Shown piece after piece: positions 1 to 11,120 of a stretch of 64,000 bases of DNA. The first letter of the stretch is position 1, and every line of letters begins with the position of its first letter. The position numbers and the translations under genes were made by a program. This DNA comes from Hsuehochloa calcarea (lineage: Eukaryota; Streptophyta; Magnoliopsida; Poales; Poaceae), in NCBI GenBank assembly GCA_036346395.1, contig CM070605.1:1116001-1180000 (forward strand), given 5' to 3'. The notes under the pieces are model-generated. The model did not search any database and was not told the origin of the DNA. It was given only the letters and a program-made list of their open reading frames with translations.

Positions 1-850
1 AAAAATGCCCGGGAAGGGCGAGAATGGGTTTCCTCGACCCACACGTGGTATCTATGCAAACCATCCAAGCAGACCCGACCTTCGTCGAGAACTACATAAC
101 GGCGGCATTGCTTCTTCAGACCCGCAAGAACTACATACTAGTGCCCTACAACCAAGGGTAAGTGCTTCACTATTTGCTATACAAATTTCATTTGTACTTA
201 GGTTTAATGACTATAGCGACATACATGAGTAGGTACCATCGATCCTTTTAGTCATTATACCTGGAGGAACTATGTGATATATCTTGATTCGCTAGTCGAA
301 ACAATCACGACTTCAAAGATTGCAAGGAATACTCGACAAGTATGCTCATTTCCTCCATACATATCTCTATTGTAGTCTTCCTTCGCTTGAAATGCCCGAG
401 GATAACTTTCTTCAATCATGTAGTTCGCTCATCTCCTATGTTAGCCAACAAGGAAAATACAATGGATCCAAATACCAACTAACACACAGACTAAATTTCG
501 AGACGCTACAACACAATAATCCTATATCATACTTCATAATAATGTCTTCAACTGACTATACGTATATATGTAATTCTATTTTTGCAGTGCCGCCAGCAAA
601 AAAATGATGAGCTATGTGCATTCTACGTTTGCCATCATATGGAGAAAATCATGAGTGCTAAGATGAAGAATCCCGAGGTTTGTCAATCTCAAATAATTAT
701 TTTCTAATTGTAAATTTAAATATATACGCTTACCATTTTTCTTGACCTAGCGATGTGGCTTGATAATAGATTTAGATGAACTCGTTGCGCATTTATATCG
801 CGGACGCTCGAGGGAAGCTATGCGCCTTTATCATGTCGTAAATAGTTAAC
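1..850 (+). pseudogene. Decayed CACTA-transposon gene with Ulp1/C48 protease-like segments
   Basis: Three short blocks resemble the Ulp1-type cysteine protease carried by many plant CACTA and other DNA transposons. Around 90-160 a frame reads TRKNYILVPYNQ and is followed by a possible intron donor (gtaagt). Around 265-345 frames give ILLVIIPGG and then VIYLDSLVET, covering the strand before the catalytic Asp and the Asp itself. Around 585-680 the frame reads QKNDELCAFYVCHHMEK, holding the Gln and Cys region of the active site. The blocks lie in different frames with stops between them, and the expected His-Trp is not intact, so the gene looks dead. Its 5' part lies outside the window. The CACTA end at 1408 supports assignment to that element. 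Family assignment is by recalled motif only. Confidence 0.6.
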
Positions 851-1107
851 AAAGGAGAGTTTCACGCCATCGCCGACCCAGAGTTTCACGCAAATAATTG
901 ACTCAACTGTAATCCAATTGTAACTATAGCGACAATACTTCAACAAATTCGATCTTTTGTAATTTATTTTGAGTAATGATCACTTTGAGTTGTCAACAAT
1001 TGATTATCTGTGATGTATCTGTTTTTGTACATGCTTGTTTTCAGAGGGCATGGCTAGCAATTCCTGAGGCTAGCCAAAAAAACAGCAAAAATGTAGTTTG
1101 GATGACT
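851..1107. other. AT-rich spacer between protease remnant and subterminal repeats
   Basis: Inside the CACTA element. No coding block or repeat motif was recognised; the only open frame (976-1173) runs into the subterminal repeats. Confidence 0.5.
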
Positions 1108-1408
1108 CAATACCACAGACGGTTTTTTGTTGAAACCGTCTGTGATATTTCTAGTATCACAAATGGTTCTTAAACATACCGTCTGTGATATCTACTTATC
1201 ACAGACGGTTTTTAATTAAAACCGTCTGTGGTATTTACTTATCACTGACGGTTTTTAATTAAAACCGTCTGTGATACTATCCTTCACAGACGGTTTTGAA
1301 CCGTCTGTGATAACTTCTTGTTATCACAGACGAACAAATATAGACGGTTTGGAAACCGTCTCTGATGACGTTTTCGAACCGTCTGTGATGACGTGTTCCG
1401 TAGTAGTG
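1108..1408 (+). repeat. CACTA subterminal repeats and 3' terminus
   Basis: At least ten direct and inverted copies of a unit like CACAGACGGTTTT or its complement AACCGTCTGTGATA are packed here, as in subterminal transposase-binding arrays of plant CACTA elements. The array ends at 1401-1408 with tagtagtg, the complement of the canonical CACTA terminus. The next three bases are cta, the expected size of a CACTA target duplication, but the 5' end is outside the window so the duplication cannot be confirmed. Confidence 0.85.
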
Positions 1409-2303
1409 CTAGAGGAGGATGAATAGGAGCACTACCTTTTTTACACCTTGATCAGATTCAATCCAACTTTCACTCCAATAGCTATAATAGCAATGAAGAT
1501 CAATGTACAAACACAACGGAAGTCTTGTATTGAATCCAATCAAAACCCTGAAGCACAACAACAAAAAGTACCAAAAACTCAAGACATAATGAGTTGGGCG
1601 GTCAAACCTCTCGGGTTGGGTGCTCCGGCTGGTGGCCTAGCGATCAGACCTCTCAGAGGGGGTGGTCTGACCTGCAGCACGAAGAACAGTAAGATCAACA
1701 CGAAATAAAAATCATAAATCGACTCAACTTTTGATCCGGTGATTCAAATCCCCTCAAATTTCAACCATAGCTTATCAAGATGGTCAGAAACTTATTCCAA
1801 TCGACGATCAGAAAGATCAAGTACAACATTACATAAATTTCATATATGAGGGAACGACGGCACAAGAATGAAAAAAACCTAACTTCGTCCTAAAAACTAT
1901 GTCTAGTAATAGAATCATCCGCTGTATTTGATCTGTTTTCACCCCTAGTCCTAACTATGACCGGTAATAGAATTGAAATTCTAGCATAATATGGTTGTAT
2001 TTGATTTACTAGTTTGTTTAGATTCTTCGGAGCAATATTAAATTAATATTATTGACACTTCAAATTAAATCATGGAATAGTATAGCCTTAGCGATACCTA
2101 CACTATCCGCCGTATCATTATTTTAGAGTTGCCGCAACAATGCGGTATTAAAATCTGATGTTGTTCCAATCAATCTCATCTAGCTATCAATTAAGTGGTG
2201 ATTGTCGCCATATGAGAAGGCTACTTTGATAGTCAACTTTAGAGGTAGGTAGAGCCTAAGAGTGTTTTGCACTTTCAATGTCTAACAACAAAAACCTGCC
2301 ATA
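1409..2303 (+). repeat. LTR fragment of the family found at 5187-6920
   Basis: The first bases (ctagaggaggatgaatagg) match, in reverse orientation, the end of the solo LTR at about 6870-6905. Further shared elements are 'gattcaatccaactttcact', 'atagctataatagcaatgaa' and the gaccggtc-rich block at 1600-1680. The CACTA element therefore appears inserted near the start of this LTR. Homology becomes uncertain after about 1750 and the LTR end was not found. There is no coding signal. Confidence 0.55.
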
Positions 2304-2312
2304 TAAGATAAA

Positions 2313-2625
2313 GGGACAATTGCCAAAATGACACACCTTTGTGTTGCCTTATGCAAAATGTCATTAAGTGCAATGCAATAGTTTTTTTGCCACAGCTTTC
2401 ATTCCCGCTTCATTAATTTGCCTGTTTGGAATAGTTTATTCATATTCCTGGTTTAATCACACTAGTCTACATGTGAAATGTCCCTTTTGCCCCTCGGTCG
2501 GTTTAGCGGTCCTGGACCTGGCTGGGTCTAGCCTTCACCCCCGCTGCACTTCCTCAGTATTGACAACTTCTTCTCTCTCGCTCGCTCGCTCAACCACACC
2601 CTTTGCCCTTCCTCTCTCTCGGCGC
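2313..2625 (+). repeat. Left terminal inverted repeat of the MULE
   Basis: Pairs with 10375-10635. Shared blocks include GGGACAATTGCCA, TTGCCTTATGCA, CATTAAGT, a T-run, CTTTTGCCCCTC, GCTGGGTCTAGCCTTCACCC and a CTCTCTCGCT run ending in a CTCTCTC tract. The left copy carries about 60 extra bases after the T-run (near 2392-2455). Confidence 0.85.
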
Positions 2626-2690
2626 AATCACCCTCTGCCGGGAAAATCTGGCGGCCGTGAGGTTTCGGGAGCCTAGCTACGATGTCTTAG

Positions 2691-3488
2691 GGGAGGTCCT
2701 ATGGCAGCCGCTCTACCCTTAGTCATGTGCCGTTGCCGGGGCACGAGAATAGTGGTTTTCCCCTCATCGAGTGCCCTACTTGCGGAGTCGAGAAGGCTGT
2801 GCAGCTCACCTCGAAGACGAAGAACAACCTGGGGAAGATTTTCTTCAAATGACCGAGGAATCAATCCAGAGTAAGTTGTTGCCTCTTTTTCTTTATTTGT
2901 TGCATTTGGCCATGATTTCGGTTGGATTACGCAAGGCTAGGGTTGTATGGTTGGGCGAATTTGGAGAAATTAGGGAGAAATTGGTACTTATTAAGGGGTG
3001 CACTGTGGCTAGGGTTTTCTTGTAGTGCGATTTGTAATGATAAATTTTGACTGATTATGGATGCACCGTAGCTAGGGTTTGATGGTTGCGCCGTGGCTAG
3101 GGTTTAAGGGTTTTGATTTTTTGGAGAAATTAGGGACAAATGGGTAGGGATTGGTACTAATTAGGGCTGAACTGTGGCTAAATTGTATTGATTACATGTT
3201 TGGCAGGTTTCGAATGGTTACAATTTTTTCATGTGGATCGACAAGTACCAGCTGTATCTAGTGGACATAGGGTTTCTTCATGAGGACACTACATGCTTTG
3301 AGGATGCCATTCCAGAGCTACTCGAAGTTACATCCAACCTCAAGGAAGCCTACGACTCTATGAAGGGTGAGTTGGACGCTTTGAAGGCCAGCGGTGCCGG
3401 GTTCACGCAAGATGTGGATGCGTTGAAGGCTTTTGCACGCAACGGGGATGCAAAGCTGAGCAAGCTCACGAAGATAGCAGAGATGTAG
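2691..3488 (+). pseudogene. Second MULE gene: GRF-like zinc finger plus coiled-coil tail, with nonsense change
   Basis: A plus-strand frame from about 2690 gives an N-terminal stretch followed by ECPTCG (about 2769-2786) and NNLGKIFFK ending at about 2848. This is the layout of a GRF-type zinc finger. The codon where the last metal-binding Cys is expected is TGA, so the finger is cut short. A possible donor, gtaagt, at about 2870 leads through a roughly 340-base intron to an exon near 3207-3488. That exon encodes MWIDKYQLYLVDIG, an acidic helical tail with Leu/Ala spacing (ELDALKAS, DVDALKAFA) and a stop at 3486-3488. GRF proteins of this shape are common passengers of plant DNA transposons; the role is unknown. 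Intron borders are inferred. Confidence 0.6.
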
Positions 3489-3744
3489 ATGGTTGTGAAT
3501 GCAGTACTTTGTTTTTTTCCTTTTCCTAGCAGTGTGCATTGTGTTTCCGAAGTAGGCAGTGCCCTATGCCCTATGTAATGGATGTTAGTTTGCTTTTGCA
3601 TGGGTGTAATGAATGCTTATGCAATGCTAATGTATGGTGATGGATGCTTATGCTTATGCAATGCAGACTTATGGGTGGTAAATGGATGACTTTGTCGATT
3701 CTGTCTGCTTATTCTCTGCTTATGTGCTAACTGGATGTATGGTC

Positions 3745-3935
3745 GTTTTCGACTGCACCTGGTCGAAGAAGTTTTCGACTACGTGGTCGTAGAACTTTCG
3801 ACTACATTTTTGACTACGTGGTCGTAGAACTTTCGACTACGTTTTCGACTACGTGGTCGTAGAACTTTCGACTACGTGGTCGTAGAACTTTCGACTACGT
3901 TTTCGACTACGTGGTTGTAGAACTTTCATCTGTCA
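3745..3935 (+). repeat. Palindrome-containing tandem repeat
   Basis: Five to six tandem, partly deleted copies of a roughly 30-35-base unit built on CGACTACGTGGTCGTAGAAC. Its core CTACGTGGTCGTAG is a near-palindrome able to fold back. It lies between the two convergent MULE genes. Confidence 0.8.
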
Positions 3936-5186
3936 ACTGCTATTGACTATTTCCAGAATGCAGAGAAACCAGAATATAGAATATTGGTACTGAAATAGTA
4001 CATAAGCATTGAACATCCAGAATACATAAGCACTTCCAACATCCAGAATCCAACATACATAAGCCAAAATCCAGAAGGACTTCTGGCATCTCTTAGGTCT
4101 TCTGTTTCTTCTTTTTTGGGGGTCATCTTCTTGATAGGTCTTGTTGGAGATGCCTCATCTCCCAAAGCAAGTGCTAGTTGCCTGGAAGAAGATGACCTAG
4201 TCAGAACTGCATATAGATACTAAAGTGGAACAAAGCAAAAGTATTTCACCTTCTTGTGACAGGGCCAGGGCTATCACTCAAGATAGCATGCATGGTGAGC
4301 ATTGACCTCCTAGGTGATATGCTTGGACCTCCCTCTGTTGAAGTTCTTGAACCTTCTGTTCTTGTTGCACTCTTCCTTGATTTTTTGGACTTCCTGTTTG
4401 AAGCCCACAATTAATTACAATAGTTCATGTATCAGTCTGAAAAAACAAAAAATATTGAATTTAATATGCATGTACATTTTCTTTGTCCCACTCAGTAGAC
4501 ATGAAGCCTTCCTATGCCCCAGCTCCCCACATCTCTTACACTTGTTCAGGCTTCCCAATTGAACCAGTTGCTTTCCCTTACCCCCCCCCTTTTCCAAGCA
4601 ACTTTGCATCATCAATTTCCTAGGCCTTACAGAAGAACTTTTGGCTAATGGAGGAAGCAACTAAAATGAAATATCCACCTTTGGCCATTGAGAATTGTCT
4701 GTTAGTGGTTCAATTTCCACTTCATAAGCAGCTCTGTACCTTTCTAGTGAGTAGTACTCATGTACATAATCCTCCATATTGACATTCCTCAAAGATGTTA
4801 GGAATGCCAATGCATGCTCACATGGCTTACCTGTGTGCTACCACTGAAAGCAAGTGCACTAATGAGTTGATGCCTTGATAACATGCCTCAGGGTGTTGTT
4901 GTTAGTGTCCCTCACCTGAGCACTCCAATTGGCAGATGCTTGAGACTTCAGGTGGGCTAATCCCCTAAACTTGATCATCAGTTGTTGTAAGACAGTTGGT
5001 AGAATCCTCCCCTATATCCCTTCCCTAATTATTCTCCTCTTCTCAAACAGTACCATAACCATCTCCCTTAACTTGTCTGCAAGTTCATCCAGAGGTAGAT
5101 CCTTCACATCTCTCCCCCAATTGTTGAAGCACTCCGAAAGGTTATTGTTAATATAATCATACTTGATGTCTGGTTTGAAAGCATAT

Positions 5187-6920
5187 TGTGGATATCATGG
5201 GCATATGCTCCAGATCTTAGGATGATGTGACAATTGGCAATGACATTAATGGTTTGTCGTTTCACGTGTTTTCGGCAAAGTTTGTCTTCTTTGTCGGGCG
5301 AATCGGCCCGACGGCCAGTGGCGGTCGGGCCGCTTTGGTGGATCGGACCGGCCAAGACTGAGAAAGTGAGAATGGAGCTGGGCCAAAAATAGAGGATGTA
5401 GGCAAGAGAGGGGATTCTATTGCACTTGGTCCCATAATTTTTGGAGTCTCCAGTCAAAAGTTCTATTGGTTTGAAAATTCCAGTAGGTTTCGATTTTCCA
5501 GAGAGGAAAAATGGCCAAGTCTCGGTGGCGGTCCGACCGCCCATAGGTGGCGGCCGACTAGCGAGTGGTGATCGAGGCCGACCGCCAGGGGCGGTCGGCC
5601 GGTTTTCACTTGATTAGTCACCCGTCGTGGCGGCATTGTTTGGTTGTTAGGTCAAAGTCATGAGTATCAGGGCATATATGTTGCATGATGCATGTCTTGA
5701 CTAACATGGGTCAAGTTGTAAAGAATTTGTTCCCAAATTCTGTTTACTTGTCTATTGTTGTGCAGGTTGCTTGGTGGTCAACGACGGTCAACGGGGAGGA
5801 TGATCGGGACTAGGCTTGGAGAGCTGAGGTCCAGAATGATCGATGATGCCAGGTGAGGTCAATGTACTCAAGCGTGGTGCAAGATAGACAAGGGTGACCT
5901 ATTAGCTAATTCGAGGCGCAAGATGTAGCTAGTTAGGTCAAGGGATGTTAAAGACGGTGCATTAAAATACGTGCGTAAGTGTCCCATTTGTTTTGGGCCT
6001 TAATGGGAGCCCAATAGGATCAAACATCTAGAAGGTCTAAGCCTCCACTATAAATAGGGGAGGGAGGTGGCTGCACCTCTTCTTCGCCTCTTTTGCAATT
6101 CTTGTAAACCCTAATTTTCTTAGGGAGAGCTTTTGTGGAGGCTAGGGTTCTTGATGTTTGATGTGATTTTCGTGCTCTTGGATTGAGCATTGTCCTCCAT
6201 TGATGGAGTGGCTGTAAGCCCTAATCATATCAATCAATCAAAGGAAAGTCTTATCAATGTTTTGTCACATTGCGTTCTTTCTCTCTATTTGATGATTTTA
6301 GGTCTTTCTTTGATCCGTGAGTTTCTGCTTGGTTTCTTCACGTGATCTAGCTTGGTGTGACGTGTGGGAATCTATCTAGGATCATCTTGATCATCAATCA
6401 CCCACGAGCAAGAGCTTTGACCTAGTTTTTGTTTTGACCCGGTTTTGAACCCTTCTTTGATCAAACGGAAAAGGATCTTGATTCCTCCAAGAATTATCAT
6501 AATCTTCAATTGGAATAGGTCCCTGATATCATAGAGAAGGTGTGTTCCAAGTTTCATCAAGTTTGGATTAGTAGATCAAAAGTTTCATCTATTTGCATCT
6601 TCGTCATCGGGTTTTTTAATCTGTTCTGGAGGCCGGCGGTCAGACCGCCCGTAGCCACCGGTCAGACCGGTTGAAAATTGGTCCGACCGTCCAAGGCCAG
6701 CGGTCCGACCGGCAGCGCACTGATGTGCTTTAATCTTTGTTGTTTTTGTCATTTTTCTTAGGGATTTATATTAGATTCAATATTAGTCTTCCAACAGATC
6801 GCTATCTCGATCTTCATAGCTTCCATAGCTACTGGAGTAAAGTTTTATTGAATCTTGTATTTGTGAAAAAGTGAGCGTGCTCCTATTCACCCCCCCTCTA
6901 GTCGCCTTTTCGGTCCAACA
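5187..6920 (-). mobile_element. Solo LTR nested in the MULE (TSD CATAT)
   Basis: A 1734-base unit that begins TG (tgtggatatc) and ends CA (cggtccaaca), flanked by CATAT at 5182-5186 and 6921-6925. No internal domain, primer site or second LTR is present, so it is a solo LTR. Minus orientation (start TGTTGGACCGAAAAGG) is suggested by the family form of other copies. It contains the GGTC/GACC-rich blocks at 5280-5340, 5525-5600 and 6630-6715. Related sequence occurs at 1409-2303, 44298-44960 and 52009-52310. Confidence 0.85.
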
Positions 6921-7035
6921 CATATCTCATCCATATTAATTTGTGATACCTTTGAAGATAATCAACCACCTCAGGGTATGCAGTCAAAACTTTGTTCATG
7001 TGGTAGTCAAAAAAACCTTGCTTATATGCCCTAGC

Positions 7036-8639
7036 TGTTGGGCAACACGGCAATGCTACGATAGCACAAACAAAATTTTACCGCGTAACCAAAGAACCAC
7101 CGCAGGTAATAGATCACGAGATTACCGCTAGACACGCCGACTCGAAGCGGAAGTAGAGTCGTTGTAGCGAGTTGATGCAGTCGTAGTCGTACTCACGACG
7201 CATCTCCTCCTTCGAGTGGTTGTACTCGTCGCGCGTCCGCTCCTCCGAGTGGTCGTACTTGACGCGTGACTTCTCCTCCAACTCCGGTGAACGTCACGAG
7301 TTGCTGATCGTCCTAGTGCTGATGCTTCGCAACAACACCTCTGAGGTATCCACACGTACAGGGCAGGATCATCATACGCTGGAGTACTAGCACCGGCAGC
7401 GTGGTTGAGAAGGCGTGGCTATTAGGGTTTCAGGAGTTCTTCCAAAGATCATCCTCTCTTTCACCCCATGCCACCGCCCCTCTTTATATAGGCATCCATG
7501 ATGGGTCTCGACCTGGAGGCCCATTAGGAACTCATGGCCTATACGAATTTGGATCACCATCCAAAACAGATCCTTGCCCTTTAAGTGTTGACCCCATAGG
7601 TTCATGTGTAATCGGTTATGACTCGGAAACTCTTTTCCCACCACTAGTCGTTAGCGGTACCTAGTAGCACATACGATTCCCAAAGACACATAGAGTATAT
7701 CGGACGAACCTTGATGTAATATGATCTATGATCAGGTCCGCATCACTTACGATCAGTTCGTATCTCTATACGACCAGATCGTATTAGGTCCCGACCAGTT
7801 CCTTACCATTCTGTGATTACGTTCGACTAGTCTACGACCAGCACGTATCTCCATACGACTAGTCCGTAACTGGTCGAACTAAGAGACCTATTCATGCATT
7901 CTCCCTTTGCCTCACGATGTCTGGTTGAACTCCAGGTGAGATGATGTGTCATCCATGGACTGTTCAATACTTTCTTGATCAAGTGTCGGATAACTTCATG
8001 TGGTCGACACTTCGACCACTAGTGGCATGGCCATGCACTTTCTTTATCCGATCACCACGAGGAGCCCAGAGACATCTCTCCTGTTATGCAAGGAGGTGCA
8101 AATCCCATCTCGACCAGTCACATCCCTCCACATGTTTCATAGCATACCCGAAAACTACCTTTATAACTACCCAGTTACGAGTAGCGTTTGGCAGCCCCTA
8201 AGAGTGCTATTACACATGTAGGGAATCATGCTGATCTCAGGTCTAAGGATTATACATCATCATTACTTGAGACCAACTAATGACACAAAGATTCATAACA
8301 ATCTCAATAGTATCTCAATGATGGGTCTATCCAGCCCTATGTTCTCTAACATGAACTCACATTATTGATTCGATATCCCTATATCCATGACCGGTGAAAC
8401 CAGGTCATCAATCAATACATGTGCTAGTCATAGAGTCACTGGTGTTCTGACTAGTGACCTCCGACCAGGGATACATTTAGAATGATATCATATAAGTTAA
8501 AGAGTTCCACCAACAAGTCACATACTTATTGATCTATAACAAATGATTCATTCAAGGAATACGATAACATATTATCAAAATCATGAACGTAATGAAATAT
8601 CAGCATCTCTATGATTGCCTCTAGGGCATATTTCCAACA
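7036..8639 (-). mobile_element. BARE1/RIRE1-like Copia solo LTR (TSD CTAGC)
   Basis: A 1604-base unit bounded by TGTTGG and CCAACA with CTAGC at 7031-7035 and 8640-8644. On the minus strand it starts TGTTGGAAATATGCCCTAGA, which I recognise as the LTR start of the BARE1/WIS/RIRE1 Copia lineage. Length also fits that lineage. Numerous short open frames inside it are not genes. A diverged fragment of the same family lies at about 11600-12170 in the opposite orientation. Confidence 0.85.
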
Positions 8640-10374
8640 CTAGCTGGAGGCCACATATGTCCAACGCAGTCACCATTGAATTTCTTCACAAAATTTTGCA
8701 TGAGGTGTCTAAAACACTCTCTTTGCTTAGCTTGAGAAAAAACCTCCTTCACTGCATTTTCTAAACCCTTGCAAGCATCTGTGCACACGGCTAGGTTAGG
8801 AAGATCACCTATTGTCCTCTGCAGCTGTCTCATGAACCATGTCTAGTTATCCTCATTTTCTCCATCAATGAACCCAAATGCTATTGGGAATATCCAGTTA
8901 TGATTGTCTAAAACTATACAGGATGCCAAATGCGCATTCCACTTTCCATTAAGAACAGTTGAGTCTACACTAATGTATGGTCTACATCCTCTAAAAAAAC
9001 TCTCAATGCAGGTCCTAAATGCAATAAAGAATCTATCGAAGTACACATTACCTTTCACTCTCTTACTGTCAATCTCAACAATGTTTCCTAGGGGCTTCAA
9101 CTCAACCACAGCCTTGAAGTTGTGCAGAAACTGAAATCTCTGTTCCCAGCACCCATATAGTTCATCCACTGCCTTTTGTCTCCCCTTTCATACTGTGTCA
9201 TATCCCATGGTAACATTGTAATCATCTTGTAGCTTTTCTTGCATCTCCTTGGCTCCCATGTTGGGATGGTCCCTCAGTACAGATAATGCCCTGTCTGCCA
9301 CCCAGGACTTGGATGTCATACTAGTCTTGATCCTGCTGCTTGAATAACATAGATGATCATTGACTATCTTAGTCACCTGCAAAAATGATAACAACATTAA
9401 GTACATACAAATCAGGAAAATAGATCATGTATGCAACATTAAGATTTAGCAACAAAGTAATTACCTTGATAGCTTTCTTATCTGCAGTCCTGCGAGCTAC
9501 AATTCTTCAATGGCATCCTTAAGCCCTACATTTCCCCATGAACATTGTAGGGTCAGTTTTCTGGGTGAAGATGTCAAACTACTCATTTATAGCATACTGC
9601 CTAATTGCTAATATAAATTTTTTCATGGATGGAAACATGCTGCTAATCTCCATTAAGAAGCAAACTCATTTCATTCTGCTGCGGCTCTTGAATACATCCA
9701 ACAATTCAAAGATGTGTTGAACCCTTTCCATCCGACCACCACACTCCAAATCATTGCACCAAACATGGGCCTCCTAAGATGATCCCCAACTTGTCTTCTC
9801 TGCCAACTGTCACATATCAAAGGTAAAACCACACAAATCAACAACTCATTACAGATCTTGTCACCCGTATCTGTGTTGGTTGTCGTCATCAAGCCAGGCA
9901 AAGTACGGTGGAACTCTAGCGATTCATCAGAAGGCTCACAGTTCAATCCTACTCGACATTCACACAAATATATTATTACGGTTAAGGGGGACTTCAACGT
10001 TCTATACTTCGTTCGACTGAGCTAAGATAGGGGTGGGGAGGGAGCTAAAAGAGTACATCGAAAACAATCAGAAGGGACTAGACCTACCCATTTGGGTCCA
10101 CTGTGGGTGTTCCTCCACCCACGGCATCCTCCACTACGCGTGGTCCTCCACCAACGGGCTCCTCCACTACGTGCGCTCCTCTACTAACCGGAGCCTCCAT
10201 TAAGCTCAAACTGGCTCCACCCACAAAGCTATGGTTTAGGCATTCACCGCATCTATCAAACCAAGTCAACAACGAAAAAAAGGAAAGACGAAGACAAAGG
10301 GCTTCGGTTCGAGAGTATACCTGTTGAGCCATAAGCCACCGCTGAATTTCACCAACCACACTGCTCTCCGAGAC

Positions 10375-10635
10375 GACCGTGCTGAGAGAGAGGAGGGGCA
10401 GAGGGTGTGGTCGAGCGAGCAAGCGAGAGAGAAGAAGTGGATGGGATTGAGGAAGCGTAGCTGGGTGAAGGCTAGACCCAGCCATGTCCGGGACTGCTGA
10501 ACCGATCAGAGGGGCAAAAGGCACCTTTCGCATGTGGGACAGGGTGATTAAACTGGGAAAAAAAAACTATTGCATCGAACTTAATGGCATTCTGCATAAG
10601 GCAGCACAGAGGTGTAGCATTCTGGCAATTGTCCC
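10375..10635 (-). repeat. Right terminal inverted repeat of the MULE
   Basis: Complement of the left repeat. Its outermost bases at 10622-10635 read ctggcaattgtccc and abut the 9-bp duplication at 10636-10644. As the promoter-proximal repeat for the minus-strand transposase, it probably carries that gene's promoter by analogy with MuDR. Confidence 0.85.
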
Positions 10636-10644
10636 TAAGATAAA

Positions 10645-10940
10645 AAAAAATATTGGTTAAGCTGAAAAAGAGCAAGGTTGATGGTAATAATACATGCAGC
10701 AATACAATTGGAATAAATGGAGGAGCTGCAGTTGCGCTGCTGATTTCCAATTTTCACAAGTTTTGATCCTTTGCAGGTTCCCACTCCAAGACAAGACAAG
10801 TGATTGCACGGTATTGTTGTGGGGGTGGCTACCTTATCTGCGTTAACTTGGTCCGGAATGTGGTATTTCAAAGAAGATGCAAAGGAACCAGGTACTGCAT
10901 CTATCTGCCTTTGGATCTCCGGCCCTGTTAGCTGTTTAAC
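10645..10940. other. Spacer between the MULE and the propeptide remnant
   Basis: No gene signal. The antisense open frame across 10635-11219 is a shadow of the propeptide remnant and of repeat DNA. Confidence 0.5.
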
Positions 10941-10943
10941 TAA

Positions 10944-11120
10944 CCATGCATGGACCTTCCCTCGCTCGTAATCGCAGCTTGCAAGCTGACTGACGAGGAG
11001 GCGGCCATGAAGACGAGGTTGGAGGGGGTGGATGAACAGGTACGGCCGCACGTACATGGACGAGCAGAAGGCGCGGCGCCGTGAGATATTCAGAGCCAAA
11101 GCTGAGCGTAACGCGACACC
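10944..11120 (+). pseudogene. Remnant of a papain-family I29 propeptide (cathepsin inhibitor) domain
   Basis: A plus-strand stretch near 10985-11015 reads LTDEEAAMKTR, then after a frame change WMNRYGRTYMDEQKARRREI (about 11027-11086). This matches the propeptide of plant papain-like proteases, compare KARFQRWMADNGRTYKDAAE in the intact gene 7 kb downstream. The rest of the propeptide, the mature protease and an intact start are missing, so this is a fragment, either of a protease gene or of a stand-alone I29 inhibitor gene. Confidence 0.65.

Larger units (their letters stand above)
4415..10200 (-). pseudogene. MULE transposase (mudrA-like), interrupted by two solo LTRs and nonsense codons
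   Basis: Minus-strand blocks in order: a Gly/Val-rich N-terminus from the ATG at 10200; an N-terminal MULE domain at about 9190-9406 (VADRALSVLRDHPNMGAKEM); the DDE catalytic region at about 8645-9170 (CRPYISVDSTVLNGKW, IAFGFIDGENEDN, CTDACKGLENAV); YHMNKVLTAYPEVVDYLQRY at 6921-7035; INNNLSECFNNWGRDV near 5104-5186; a SWIM-type zinc finger near 4810-4865 (CTCFQW, then GKPCEHAL); and a CCHC knuckle near 4497-4545 (CKRCGELGHRKASC). Deleting each solo LTR with one target duplication restores the frame exactly (PPA-RAYKQG and RY-AFKPD), so the gene was colinear when they inserted. In-frame stops occur where Trp or Gln is expected, for example TAG at about 8842-8847 and in the SWIM finger. Other internal frameshifts were not fully mapped. 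Confidence 0.8.
2313..10635 (-). mobile_element. Complete Mutator-like element (MULE) with 9-bp target duplication
   Basis: The element is bounded by long imperfect terminal inverted repeats starting GGGACAATTGCCA at 2313 and ending with the complement at 10635. It is flanked by a perfect 9-bp duplication, TAAGATAAA, at 2304-2312 and 10636-10644, the hallmark length for Mutator insertions. It spans 8323 bp; removing the two later solo LTRs with one target duplication each leaves about 4.97 kb. It has two convergent genes: a transposase on the minus strand starting near the right repeat, and a small GRF-like zinc-finger gene on the plus strand starting just inside the left repeat. This is the same arrangement as mudrA/mudrB of maize MuDR, although the second gene does not look like mudrB. 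Both genes carry nonsense changes, so the copy is probably no longer autonomous. Confidence 0.9.
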
